Source: Irpex lacteus
Lineage: Eukaryota > Basidiomycota > Agaricomycetes > Polyporales > Irpicaceae
DNA length: 64,000 bases
Assembly (NCBI GenBank): GCA_001986395.2
Contig: MQVO02000024.1
Span: 124,001-188,000 of the forward strand
Direction: 5' to 3'
Under the pieces are notes generated by a model. That model saw nothing but the letters and a program-made list of their open reading frames with translations. It made no database searches and was not told the origin of the DNA. Every line of letters starts with the position of its first letter. Position 1 is the first letter of the stretch. Below are positions 36,365 through 46,720 of this stretch, one piece after another. The position numbers and the translations under genes are program-made.

Positions 36365-36495
36365 GCTCTGTCACTTGATTTAACTTGAAGTAACTTGACG
36401 TAACATAGGAAACTTGAAGCAAACTTGAGCAAACTTGAAGCAAACTTGAAGCAAACTTGAGCAAACTTGAACTTAAACTTCAAGTACATTGAGCT
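36365..36495 (+). repeat. cluster of CAAACTTGA motifs inside the element
   Basis: Some ten copies of AACTTGA-type motif (AAACTTGAAGC, AAACTTGAGC, TAACTTGAAG) occur in about 110 bp, just downstream of the 3' end of the giant gene. The motif matches both element ends. Confidence 0.8.
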
Positions 36496-36541
36496 ACATC
36501 AGGACAGAACATATGCTATATAGACATTAAAGCTGCTAAAG

Positions 36542-39500
36542 CTATGTCAACTTCTGCTTTTTGTGCTTATCCTCTGCCTCCAGTATGCGTAAAGACCTCC
36601 GCTTTCCTGGTTCACTGGCTGTCCGAGTCAGAGCCACGGACTCGGATCCTGTGGTAATTGATGAAATCGGCACGCTAGCAGTGAACACTTCTACTTGTGG
36701 TTGCAGAGTACTGTCTGCTGTACCTTTCGCTTTTGCTTTAGGTGTAGGCTTGGGGCGTTTTCGTGCTTCGATAGGCCCTCCTAGTAGTTCTTCATAGGTT
36801 GGACCACCGGTTAAGCCAGCGGTTGTTGCAGGTGGCCACACATGCTGCGGTGCTCCTGCAATTGTGTCGACAAACGCCAAAGGAGCATGAGGGTTATCGA
36901 AAACAAGGGGAAGCTTCGGGTCCACTTTGATCTTATCTTGAGTAGGCTCTAATGGAAGATTTGCACTCAATTTCTCGTGGCAGGTGGTATCTGTCCATTT
37001 CAGACAAGCTGCATATGCCTGCTCTGGGATAGACATATGGCGGGTGATGCGAATAGAGGAGCGTTGGGGAATAGTTGGATGAAGGGTGGGCATGTCCTCT
37101 AGTGTCTGCATGAGGGGGAACATAGCGTTGAGCTCATCCGGAAGGTCTTCATCCGGAAGATTTGAATCACTGTCCGAATTCGCTGCTTGAACCAGCAAGT
37201 TAAGCCTCTTTTCCTGATTGATCCTTTCTATCTCTATGACTTCCAGCCGCTCCTGAGATACTATCCGATAGATCTCCTCGTCGTCCACAGGTGTACGGTC
37301 CAGATAGTGCCTCAAAATGACCAGCTGAAACAGTAGAAAACCAGCGCCATCGACGAGTTGACGAACATGTTCTACTGTCCGGAGAAATATAGAGCCTGAC
37401 ATGGCTTCCTGTGTCCAGCGTCCAATCATTATCTTGGTCATAGGTAATAGTACCTCTGCAATGAGTGACTCGTCACCGCGCAGCAAGGGAATATGGAATT
37501 CGCCTAGGAACCGAGAACAAACTCGAGGATTTGCTGGACCTGTGCCGACATGCTCCCGGAATAAGTCGATGATAGGGTGAGGACGATTACCGCTGAGGAT
37601 TTCGAGAACGGACGAAAAAGCATCTTTCAGGATTGAGCTGATATCCTCATTCTTGTACCCATATAGATCTGCGGCATCCTCTATAAGTCTGATAGGCCAC
37701 AAGATACGACCCGTCTGTTTCTCTGACATTAGTATGCCATTGCTGTGAGTTGGACAGAGCTGCAAGACTTACTGGTTTGCGCCCATTGGTCCAATCACGA
37801 TCTTTCACAGCTGCGGCACAACGATGGATAGGAATAGTGGTGAACTTTGGGCGTTGGCTGGGATTTCCACGACTGGCTCTAGGATAGTCGTTGCCGTAGT
37901 ACCAGTGGATGTCCGCATTATAGCCATGCCTTGCAACTATACGGGCAGGGTAGAGTGGACCTTCATCGATCGTCCTATAAAGAATATGTTGGCCAATACT
38001 AGAAGTTCAAAAAGTGGATGATTAATCTCTATGTTAGCGTTCAGGTTATTTATGGAGATTAGAATGCACACACAGCGTATCTTCCCATAAGGCACTCACT
38101 CCGTCGCACTCCGGACACTTCCACTCTGCGTTGGGATCGTTCAAGGATGCGGGTAGTCCAAACTGGGTATCGATACACTCCTGATGGGACCACTGTTCGC
38201 ATTTGCTGCATTGTATCATAGCACCCTTTTCAACATCTGAATCGCAGCCCATACAATGCACAGTTTCCTTTGTTGGATGTGAAGAGCTGTGCACCGGCTT
38301 CGCTTTGCTACTCTGCACCATCTTCATGAAGTCTTCATACGCTGCATCATGATCGTCTTCATAAGCAGGAGTGTTCACCTGATTAGCCCCTTCACTGTCA
38401 TAAGTCGCTGCCATCACTAGTGGTATAGGCTTGCGACCACTGGCAGGCTAAACGAATTATGAGTAGTGTACAAGAATAGATATATGATTTATATCGTGAG
38501 CTTACAGGAGCTATCTGCGTTCGAACAGATGCAAGAGGCACATCGGGTTCGGAGGACTCGGTGTCTGAGTCAACAACAACCTGATCCTGTGGAAGCGGCG
38601 GCTCACGGGGAGTATGCCGAAGATAGACAGAGTCATGCTCGGATATCTGCAGCAGAGTATCAGCCCATAGGTCTACAAAACACAGATTGTTCAACGAACC
38701 GCATTCATAGACTGTCTATAGTATAGCACCAGAATCACGTTCTCACCACAAGTACCATCCAACATATCTCGAGGTCCAATGTCCCTTAGTCGGCCATCAT
38801 ATGCCTGACTATCATAGGCAAATGTACGGTCTCCAATAATCAGCTGCGCCGTATAATGCTTTGTAGCAGCATCAAAGAGAACACGTCCAATGAGAGAGTA
38901 CTGGATAGGAGGTGGTGAGCTGAGACGGGACACATTGGACACTTGGGAATGTATAGCGAAGTCGACAGGAAAGTGAACGGAGGCAAGTGTGCGATTGAAC
39001 TGTGTCTGACCGTTAGGTACAATTTGAAGTACCCGTGGCCACTCCGTCTTGATGTCTGAGACAGTCAGGAGTTCATTGCAATGAGGGTCTGAGCAAAGAC
39101 CTAACACGCTGTCGCACAGACGTCCTCGTTCCGATCCTCTAGTAGGATAGCCTGGAAAAGGAATGGTAGGCTGAGAAGCAAGAAGATGAGAGAGATAGCG
39201 ACCAAGATCGACCTGCTCCACTCCGATGGAACATGCAAGCGCAGCACGTCTCACATCTGCTTCTGAGAGTCGAAGTATTGGGAGAGGAAGTGTGACTATG
39301 GATGAGGTAGAGTGGCCTGAGGTGCAGCTGCATGACAAATGGTGCTGTAAACAGAAGAGCAATTGAGACTCGAGATTGGTTTCGTCCTGTTGTGTCGACA
39401 GTGTGCATTGCAATGAGCTTCACATTGATGAGAAGGAGGTAGTGAAACGTACCAAAACAGCACAAGTCAGCCAAACAGGCACTGAGCCGAAGGTAGCAGG

Positions 39501-42500
39501 ACCGTAACGTAGGCCGTTGAAGTTTGGGTACTTTCTTGCCCAGTCATTAGTGGAGGTTCGTACGGCCAGTTGTGCAATGCGAAGCGTTTGGAGTCCAAAT
39601 GCCAGATCCTGTCCTTGTGGAATATTGGCGATGTGCTTGCCTTTCTTCTTTCTCGTGTTGGTCACGGTAGGAGGCTCAGTACAAATCCAGTGAAGACGTG
39701 CAGAGAAGTTGACCAGAAGTGTGTGAAGCGGTGAGCCGAGAGGAACAATAGTTTTGAACTTCTGACGTTCTTCATTGTCCAGGAGCAAGATAGCTTGGAA
39801 CAATAACTCCAGGCCTACATCGATGAAGCATGAATTGTCGACCCACTGATAAGACTGTAATCTTCGAGAGGTCGAAGTGGTAGCAGGTAACGAAATCACC
39901 GAAGAGATGGTGGAGGAGATGGTGTTCTGGTTCCCGTTGGTAGCAGATGATGATGACGATGGAGGAATAGCAGATTTTTGAGCAAGTTCAGATTTCCCTG
40001 CAAGTAGAGCCACAGTATCGGGAGCTCGGCCGTCATTAGGTGCAAATCGTACGCTTCGAGAACGCTGAGTCTGTATGCGCTTGCTAGGAGAAGAGTGGCC
40101 ACCTATATGTGATCCAAGCGAGAAATGAGTTGTAGCATGCTCAGAATGGTAACATATAAAACACACCTTCAATGCTGTCGTACTGCCTCTCTAATTCCTC
40201 GACATGAAGGAAGAGGAAATGAACACCGGTGATCAGCTCCTGGTGCACATTAGTTGCATGGTGAAGAAGCGCGTGTCTTGTCTCCACCGGATTGGATGTG
40301 TTTGGAAGCTGACGGGATAGAGTAGGATTCATCGCCCGTTTGGCAGGAAAAATCATGGAAGCATTGTGTGGAGCTAACCACCAGGTAAGCCAGTTCTCTA
40401 ACTTGGGAAATTCAGAGCGGAGAGAGCGCACTGCAGCGTCGAAGTCTGCCAGACTTGCGCTGTCAGCAAGGAGGGTGTTAATCAGATCGTCGAATCGGCC
40501 ATGCTGGGTTGGAGGAACAAGAGTATGACTTTGCTTAAGCCGTTTGGTAGATGCTCCGAAGTGTGTGAAACAGCCCTTCTGATACTCCCGGGCCTGCGCT
40601 CGTAGATTCTTTCGTTCGGCATCCTGCGCCTCCGAGCTAAGCTCAGACCATTGCGGAAGGGTGCTGATCACAGCTTCGGCGTATTCAATTTCATGTGCCA
40701 AGCGTTGAGCAGCAGAAAAGTCGAAGACCTGAAGAGCTATATTTAGCCTATCGTTCTCAAAGTATTAGTTGACCAGAAGGAATACGTACTCCACTCAAAA
40801 GACGCCGATTAAATGGTACAAGTTGACTGACACCTGCCGCTTCGATTAGGTCGTGATTAAGGCGACGGAAATGAACCTGATAGTGATCGGAATCCAGGTG
40901 AAGTGCCCAGGTATATAGTACTGGCACCCATTGTACTATTTTAAGGCTGAAGGCGCAGGTAGTGACGACATTTCCTTGCCTAAAGTATGAGTGGTCGGCG
41001 TCGGTAACACATCCAAGTCTTCCAATCTGAACCTCCATGAGTCCCTGGTTTGTGCCGTCTGCTGTGCTGTCTTTCCAATCGTCTACGGCCTCGCTAAGTA
41101 TCTTCTTCATGAAAGCAGTCTGTAAGGTGAGGAAAGTAGGTTGAGCAAGACCAGAAGCGACCAGAAATGGTTTAGGTATGGTTTCCTCGAAGAGCTTGTG
41201 CAAAGCCTTGAGAAAAGCAAAGCCCCCCTTGCGAGATTCAGGCTGCATTCCAAGACGCTCTCGGCTCTGATCGACTGCGTTGCGTGCCTTTCTAGGGTCC
41301 GCAAGAGAAGCATCAATCTTCCCTAAAGGGACAGAGCCACGAGAAACGGTGCCAGTTCTGAGCTGATGGGCACTTGCATCAGGTCGTTGTGCAACCTGCT
41401 GATCTAGCTGTTCTAGCTGAGTTGGAGACAGTGCACCACCGGGAGGGAAGTCGTGTGCATGATGGCCGTGGTGCTCCCATATAAGGTATGTGTCCTCGCC
41501 TTCTACTACCTTCCACTGTAGAGTATAAGCGTCGGGACAGTCAATATGAAGCAGTGGACGAGCACCACATCGAAGGACAGTGCAGCCATCCCTGATCTGG
41601 TCCCTTAGTGCGCCGCCATTGACACGAGGGCGGGCTGACCGATGACACTGTGTGCACTGTAGCACACCGAGACATAGACGTCGTTCCACCTTTCCGCCTT
41701 CGGGGTGGTCGCATGTACCGTTCGATCGCCAAACCCACTTTGAGATTTTGTGACGCTTTTTCGACTCGCTTGGAGGTACGGGAATTTTACGCCGACTATA
41801 TCCTTGCGGCCAATCTTAATAGCAAGGATTAGCCCGTGCAATAGTAATCTGGTACACTGCGTAAAATGATGACAGACCTTCACTATCAGGAGGTTGTTGC
41901 TCTTCAACCGTAACCTCCTTGCCTACTACGCCAGCTTCACTAGTACTGTCTTCATCGGAGTCGACAGAGTCATCGTTGCCAATAGCGGGGCCCCCCTCAG
42001 CCCTCTTTGCAGTACCGGCGATGTGAGGTATGTGAGATGAATCCACTTGACGAGACGGAGGCGGCGCAGGGAGGGTTGTTACTGGTGGAATGTAAGAGCC
42101 TGGGATGGCCGAGTATGGATAAGGATGACTTTGAAGAGGGGGGAGAGCGTGACTGAGCGGAGGGGGATACACATGAGGCGGCAGAGGGTAGTACGGCATA
42201 GATTGAGAATACGGCGGATAAGGAGGGTAAGGAGGATAGTAGACGGATGGTGCTGGTGTGTAGTATACGTCATTTGCAGGCGGAGGGATGTGGCCTATAG
42301 ATCAGAGTCAAATCCGGAGGTTCATCAATGCAATCTGATACGCATTTAACTTACCGTGGTGCAGATGAGACGAAGGATAGACTGTAGGGAGCGCTCCATG
42401 AACGTTGTTATTTGCAGGTCCCTGAACAGCTGTAAGTAGGATGATTAGGATTCAAAATAAGCAGTTGAGCGTAGTCATTATGACGACTAATAACATCTGC

Positions 42501-42829
42501 TTACAATATGACCCAGGGGGAAATGACTGTGACGGCGGAGGCCCATGGACAGGACCGAACGAAGTCCCATATTGTACCGGTTGGATGTGATGCATATAGC
42601 CAGAGCCGAGGGGAAGCGGTGGCTGTGGTGGTTGCGGTGGCTGTGGTGGTTGCGGTGTCGGTTGAAATGAAGCTACTATGGCTGGGGCAACTTCAGGAGG
42701 CGGCAACTCTGGCTTTGGTACACTGGCAGAGACTCGGAGTGATGGCGCCCGGAAAGGTGACACGGATGGAGGGATGAAAGTCCGGAGACTTTGACCTGGA
42801 ACATAAGGAGCGTCGTCAGAGTCGAACAT
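36542..42829 (-). CDS. giant transposase fusion: GCM finger, MULE-like core, USP-like peptidase, PHD, Tudor-like
   Basis: About ten exons run from ATG 42829 to the stop at 36542, roughly 1,850 residues. Order: a Pro-rich N-terminus with PQPPQP repeats; a GCM-type zinc finger (about 41770-41440) with WRSNGTCDHPEGG, CLGVLQCTQC, DGCTVLRCGA and HHGHHAHDFPPGG; an RNase-H-fold transposase core with VTDADHSYFRQG, WVPVLYTWALHLDSDHY, a CFTHF motif and NPVETRH; a cysteine peptidase like USP/USPL1 with YQWVDNSCFIDVGLELLF and the His box KHYTAQLIIGD; a complete C4HC3 PHD finger (CMGC, CSKC, HQEC, CPEC; 38275-38110); then a short Tudor- or PWWP-like piece (GPLYPARIV, IHWYYGNDYPR). The C-terminus is 390 residues of unknown fold with a basic tail. 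The PHD call is firm; the peptidase and transposase calls rest on short motifs; the Tudor-like call is weakest. Two adjacent genes rather than one is possible. Confidence 0.65.
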
Positions 42830-43020
42830 TCAAGGAGAGTGAGGTAGATGGTGGTCCGGGTCCATGAAAACTGCACGATCGGTCGTAGCAGTGAGATCAA
42901 CGGAAGTATATCGTCGATCGAGGCAGAGATCTGAGTCTCGTAGCAGTAAGTATGTGGACGTTCAATGAAAGACATACATGGCCTGCGTAAATCATAAGAT
43001 ATGTCTCGGAGAAGGCTTAC

Positions 43021-43078
43021 AGTCTTCTGCAACTGTCAGCTATCTGAAAGCTCAGATAGCTTGCAGTTGAGGAAGACT
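43021..43078. repeat. long imperfect hairpin upstream of the giant gene
   Basis: Two 27-nt arms, 43021-43047 and 43052-43078, pair at 23 of 27 positions around a 4-nt loop (AAGC). It lies about 190 bp upstream of the giant gene's start codon, inside the element. Confidence 0.75.
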
Positions 43079-43279
43079 TGCATGCCGCAGCGTATACCGT
43101 CACTGAGACACCTTAGACATACGATGATCTAAGGCCAATGGTTAGCTATGTACTCTGTGATTGAATATCATGCTTGCCTTGCGTGTAAAGCTCAGCGTAG
43201 ACTAGCCAAGCGACTCTTCTATAGGGCTGGGATGCCAATATGTTCGTCATTCATACCGAGGCGTGACACCGTGACAGAG

Positions 43280-43470
43280 GTCAAGTTTGTGCTTTGAAGT
43301 TCCGACCGTATCGCAAACTTCGCACTGCTCTGACTCCAAAATAATTGGGACTCCGCAAACTTGAAGTAACTTGAAGTAGATTTGGTCACTTTTCGCGATC
43401 AAGTTACTTCAAGTTACTTCAAGTTTATTTGTTAATGACGAAGTTTGTTCAAGTTTGTTGCCAAGTTAAA
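43280..43470 (-). repeat. right subterminal repeat cluster
   Basis: At least eight copies of AACTTGAAG or its complement lie in about 160 bp. Inward-reading motifs TAACTTGGC and AACAAACTTGAAC near 43450-43475 mirror the left end, and GTTACTTCAA is repeated three times near 43405. Confidence 0.8.
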
Positions 43471-43482
43471 ATGTGAACCGTC

Positions 43483-43492
43483 GAACAATGGG
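43483..43492 (+). repeat. 10-bp direct repeat at the right edge of the large element
   Basis: GAACAATGGG, identical to 32941-32950. Confidence 0.75.
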
Positions 43493-43658
43493 TCACAATT
43501 CTCAGTCAACGTGACAGCGACCTCATAGATTGTCACGCAGCTTGCTTTCTCGAAGTTGCCGTCGACCGTTTGTGGCCTTTCTCCGTCGTTTCTTGTTTCT
43601 AAACCACCACCACCATCTTGCTTGGATATTTCTTACATAGCGAATTACTTGACGCACG

Positions 43659-45682
43659 ATGCCCAACGTACGCGGGCGAACGAAGAAGGCGTCGGACGAC
43701 AAGGCTCGCGATAGTACGCCGCGTGCCACCGGGAAGAGAAAGGCAGTAGCGACTCCGGGGCCACACGAGATAGAGTCCGCGGAGAAGCTTCCTGTACCCA
43801 AGTTCACTGTTTTGGACGACGAGGACGAAGACGAAGAGATCGAGCAGAGTCCGTTGCAATCCAAACACGCAGTAGCCGAGTCTACCCCGCTTCCCGTACG
43901 GCTTCAGAGGCGGTTAGATCCTCTGCCTGGACCATCGAAACCAGCCAAGAGGCAGCTCTACTCTCCTTTACCACCGTCTTCTCCACCTTCCATGTCCTCT
44001 GACGATCTTGAATACGAGAATGCACCACCCGTACGAGTACGGGCACCTCCCACACCGGATCCTTCTGAACCTGGAGACGAGAACGTCGTAGAGCTGCCAA
44101 ACAAGGAGAACGAGTTCACCGAGACGGAGGAAGAAGATAACGTGCTTCCAGTGCCTGCGCTCGATTTCGCAGCAGAACTCGCTCCATCCGAAGAGTCGTC
44201 GCAGGACGACCCCTTCGGGTTCACTGCCCTCGAACGCAGACTCAAGTCGCAACGCGCAGCAAGACGCCACTCGTTTGAGCCACTCCCCGAAGCTCAGCTG
44301 CTAGGCAAAGGTAAAGAGCCCATGCGACCACGAGCACCACTCGGCGAACTGTCCTTTGACCGCGGCGGCGCTTCCACCTCGACTCTCAAAGACCGGCACC
44401 CCACGCCTTATCACGAAAGCGACGATCTCGAAGACATGTACCTCGATCCGAACGACCTTGCGTTACCTGAACCTACTGACGACGAAGAAGACGAGCATGC
44501 ACATGTGAGGCCGTCGACGGGTTTGGAGGGTCTGGAAGCCGAGATGGACGAAGAAGAGCAGGCGGAACTGGCGCGCGAGCTGCAGAGGAGGATCAAAGAG
44601 AAAGGCAAAGCCAAGGAAAAGGCCAAGGAGCAAGAGAAAGAGCAACCCAAACCAGTCCCAGTCGAACGCGAGTCGTCCACAGACGACATGGGCGACGCCC
44701 TCCGCACCCCCCAACCCAAACACGTCGCCAACATCTACCCCCTCCGCTCTCCCTTCTCCTCCGTCGAAGGCACACCCTGCGACCGCTCCCTCCCCGACTC
44801 CCCTCTCTCCTCTCCCTCGCCTACCAAGCCCATGGCCGTCCTACACACCCTCCCCGTGTCGAGCGCGCGGAAGGGCATGCTCTCGCCTGCGAAGAAGGTT
44901 GTGGGCCCGAGACCGCTTGTTGAGTTGCCGGGGGCGAAGAGGAGGAGGATCACGCTTGGGAAGGAGAATAGTTTGGTTTTTGAGAGTGAGAGGTCGGAGC
45001 AGGAGGAGAAGGGGGATGCTAAGAAGGTGCTGGAGAGGTTGTTGCCGACTGTGAGGAGGTCTGCGAGGAATACGACTGGAGCAGGGACGACTGGGACGAA
45101 TGCGTTCCCGAGGTCGTCGTCTGTGTTCAAGTCTTCTCCGGTGGTCAAGCGCGGGAGACCTCGCAAGCAGGCTGCCTCTACTACTACCGCGACTACTACG
45201 TTGGACAGCACCCCGCGTGCGATCCCGGACACGAGCGAGTACGATGCTCCGGAGAGCTCGCCCGTTGTGACGAGGACGAGGAAGAGGAGGGCTGCTGCTG
45301 CTGCTTCTAGTCCTGTTGTCGAGGTTAAGGAACCTGCTGTGAAGAAAGCCAAGACCAAGGCGAAGGCTGCTGTTGCTAGCACTGCTAAACCGACGGCGAG
45401 ACGCGGTCGGCCGCCTGGTAGTACGAACGCGCGGTCTAGTACGAAGCCAGCATCTAAGAGAGCGAAGCCGGCCTCATCCAAGGGAAAGGGGAGAGCAAAG
45501 GCTGAGGTTCACGATGACAGTGAAGATGAGGTACGTCCTGTGTCTCACCGTATAAATACGATTTGTTGCTGACGCATGGATTGTTTTGTTAGGACGTGGC
45601 GAGGAGACGACGAGAGCGGATCGAGTATTTTAAGCGGCTGGATGAGGTTAGTTTGGAGAAGGAGGATGTGTTTGTCATCTAG
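43659..45682 (+). CDS. AT-hook, mostly disordered chromatin-type protein
   Basis: The family is not recognised. A long first exon (43659-45530) and a short last one (45593-45682), with a 62-nt intron, give about 650 residues. It is rich in Pro, Ser, Glu and Lys. Two AT-hook cores occur in the C-terminal third: KRGRPRKQ and ARRGRPPGS. Other features are an acidic patch (DDEDEDEEIEQ), a Glu/Lys helix (EEQAELARELQRRIKEKGKA), many SPxx and TPxx sites, and a well-formed C-terminal tail, RRRERIEYFKRLDEVSLEKE then DVFVI, which looks like a conserved docking motif. It probably acts in the nucleus, binding AT-rich DNA. It was originally divergent from KRI1; the large element now separates them and ends 176 bp upstream of its ATG. 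Confidence 0.75.
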
Positions 45683-46363
45683 TTGGCACTCTCTCCAACT
45701 CCAACTCTCCCTCAACGATGTCTGGCCACGTCTTTCGCTGTTTTCTATCTCTATCTCTGTCCAGGCGACACTCAACGACGTACCAATACATGCCCATTTC
45801 TTGCTTTTTCTTTCTAGTCTGTCTGGTTTGATCTTGATTGAATTAACCACGACGATAATATCAATGCTGTACTTCTGACTCTTGTATGTTTTTGTTTTTG
45901 TATGTTCCTCGTGTTCTTGTCTACATAGCCGTCTCTGCATACTTATGTCAATAATGTGTACGGATCGTGGACGTTGGTATGGTCAGTGCGAGAGGGTTTG
46001 TGGTGCCAAATCTTAGGTAGGTCTCAGATGTTCGATAGGTGCAGGCGGTGCACGGCCTACTGTTCTCAGATCTCCAGAGCACTACGATAGTGTTGCTCTT
46101 TCGAAATTCCGTAGGTTCTTGTATGTTCCTCATGTCCTTGTCTGGCCGTCTTTGTATCTGCGTATAATCTGTACCAGTCGTAGATATAGTCGTGTTAGAA
46201 TGCTGGTGCGCAAAAAGCCTTGAGTCATTCTCTGATGTGCTATTGGTGCTGTTCCCAGATCTCGAGATCGAGATTCGCATGTAGTAGAACAACAATTGCC
46301 GGATTGGGCAATGCACCGGGACATTCCGGACGATCACCGCATTCAGCAAGCGCCCTCTTACAG
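45683..46363. other. intergenic, degenerate direct repeat
   Basis: No gene. Blocks near 45900-45960 (TGTATGTTCCTC, TTGTCT, GCCGTCT) recur in the same order near 46120-46170, about 220 bp away, with many changes, and a CTCAGATCTC-like block near 46068 recurs as CCCAGATCTC near 46256. An old tandem duplication is likely. Confidence 0.5.
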
Positions 46364-46372
46364 CTGAGCCTG
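46364..46372 (+). repeat. left target-site duplication of the Mutator-like element
   Basis: CTGAGCCTG here against GTGAGCCTG at 49963-49971: nine bases with one mismatch at the first position. Confidence 0.8.
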
Positions 46373-46462
46373 GGGCGCTCAGCCTGAACAAGACATAGCC
46401 TTATTGGGGCGTCACGTGCTGATGTCGGCATCACGGCGGGAGGCCTCAGATAGCGATCGTAC
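46373..46462 (+). repeat. left terminal inverted repeat, 90 bp
   Basis: Starts GGGCGCTCAGCCTGAAC and ends GCGATCGTAC. It is the exact reverse complement of 49873-49962 by base-by-base reading. Confidence 0.95.
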
Positions 46463-46720
46463 ACAGTGGGTGGGCGGTTCGTCTCGTCGGTTCGCGAGCT
46501 CGGTCGGCCGTCAGTGACTCAGTGCGCACGCAATCGTGTGCAACCCTCTACTTATGCCATCAGACGGAGATTGAATATATGTAATCAAATTTGAAGTAAA
46601 TAACAAGTACTTGAGACCGTCATTATGTGCATGTATTACAAAAGTAAGAACATCTGTATATTGATACACTTTAGCATTTTCGAACATAGACAAAAATGAA
46701 GTGAGAAGTCTTTGCTCACC

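Larger units (their letters stand above)
32951..43482. mobile_element. large DNA transposon (about 10.5 kb) with GCM/MULE-like transposase
   Basis: The limits are set by the 10-bp direct repeat GAACAATGGG on both sides. Inside each edge, read inward, AACTTGGC occurs at 14 and 15 bp from the end, followed by AACAAACTT-type motifs, so the ends are imperfect inverted repeats with a poorly matched outer 14 bp. Contents: an unrecognised plus-strand gene (33575-35748), a 175-bp tandem satellite, a cluster of CAAACTTGA motifs, and a giant minus-strand gene (36542-42829) with transposase, isopeptidase and PHD parts. Both genes keep open frames across many introns, so the element is young. It lies between KRI1 and the AT-hook gene. 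Order could also reflect two nested elements, since a second copy of the left-end motif occurs at about 33212. Confidence 0.75.

Noticed and set aside
44735..45481. Long minus-strand open frame with a hydrophobic-looking sequence
   Set aside because: It is antisense to the AT-hook gene and open only because that exon has biased codon use; no splice sites or domain support it.
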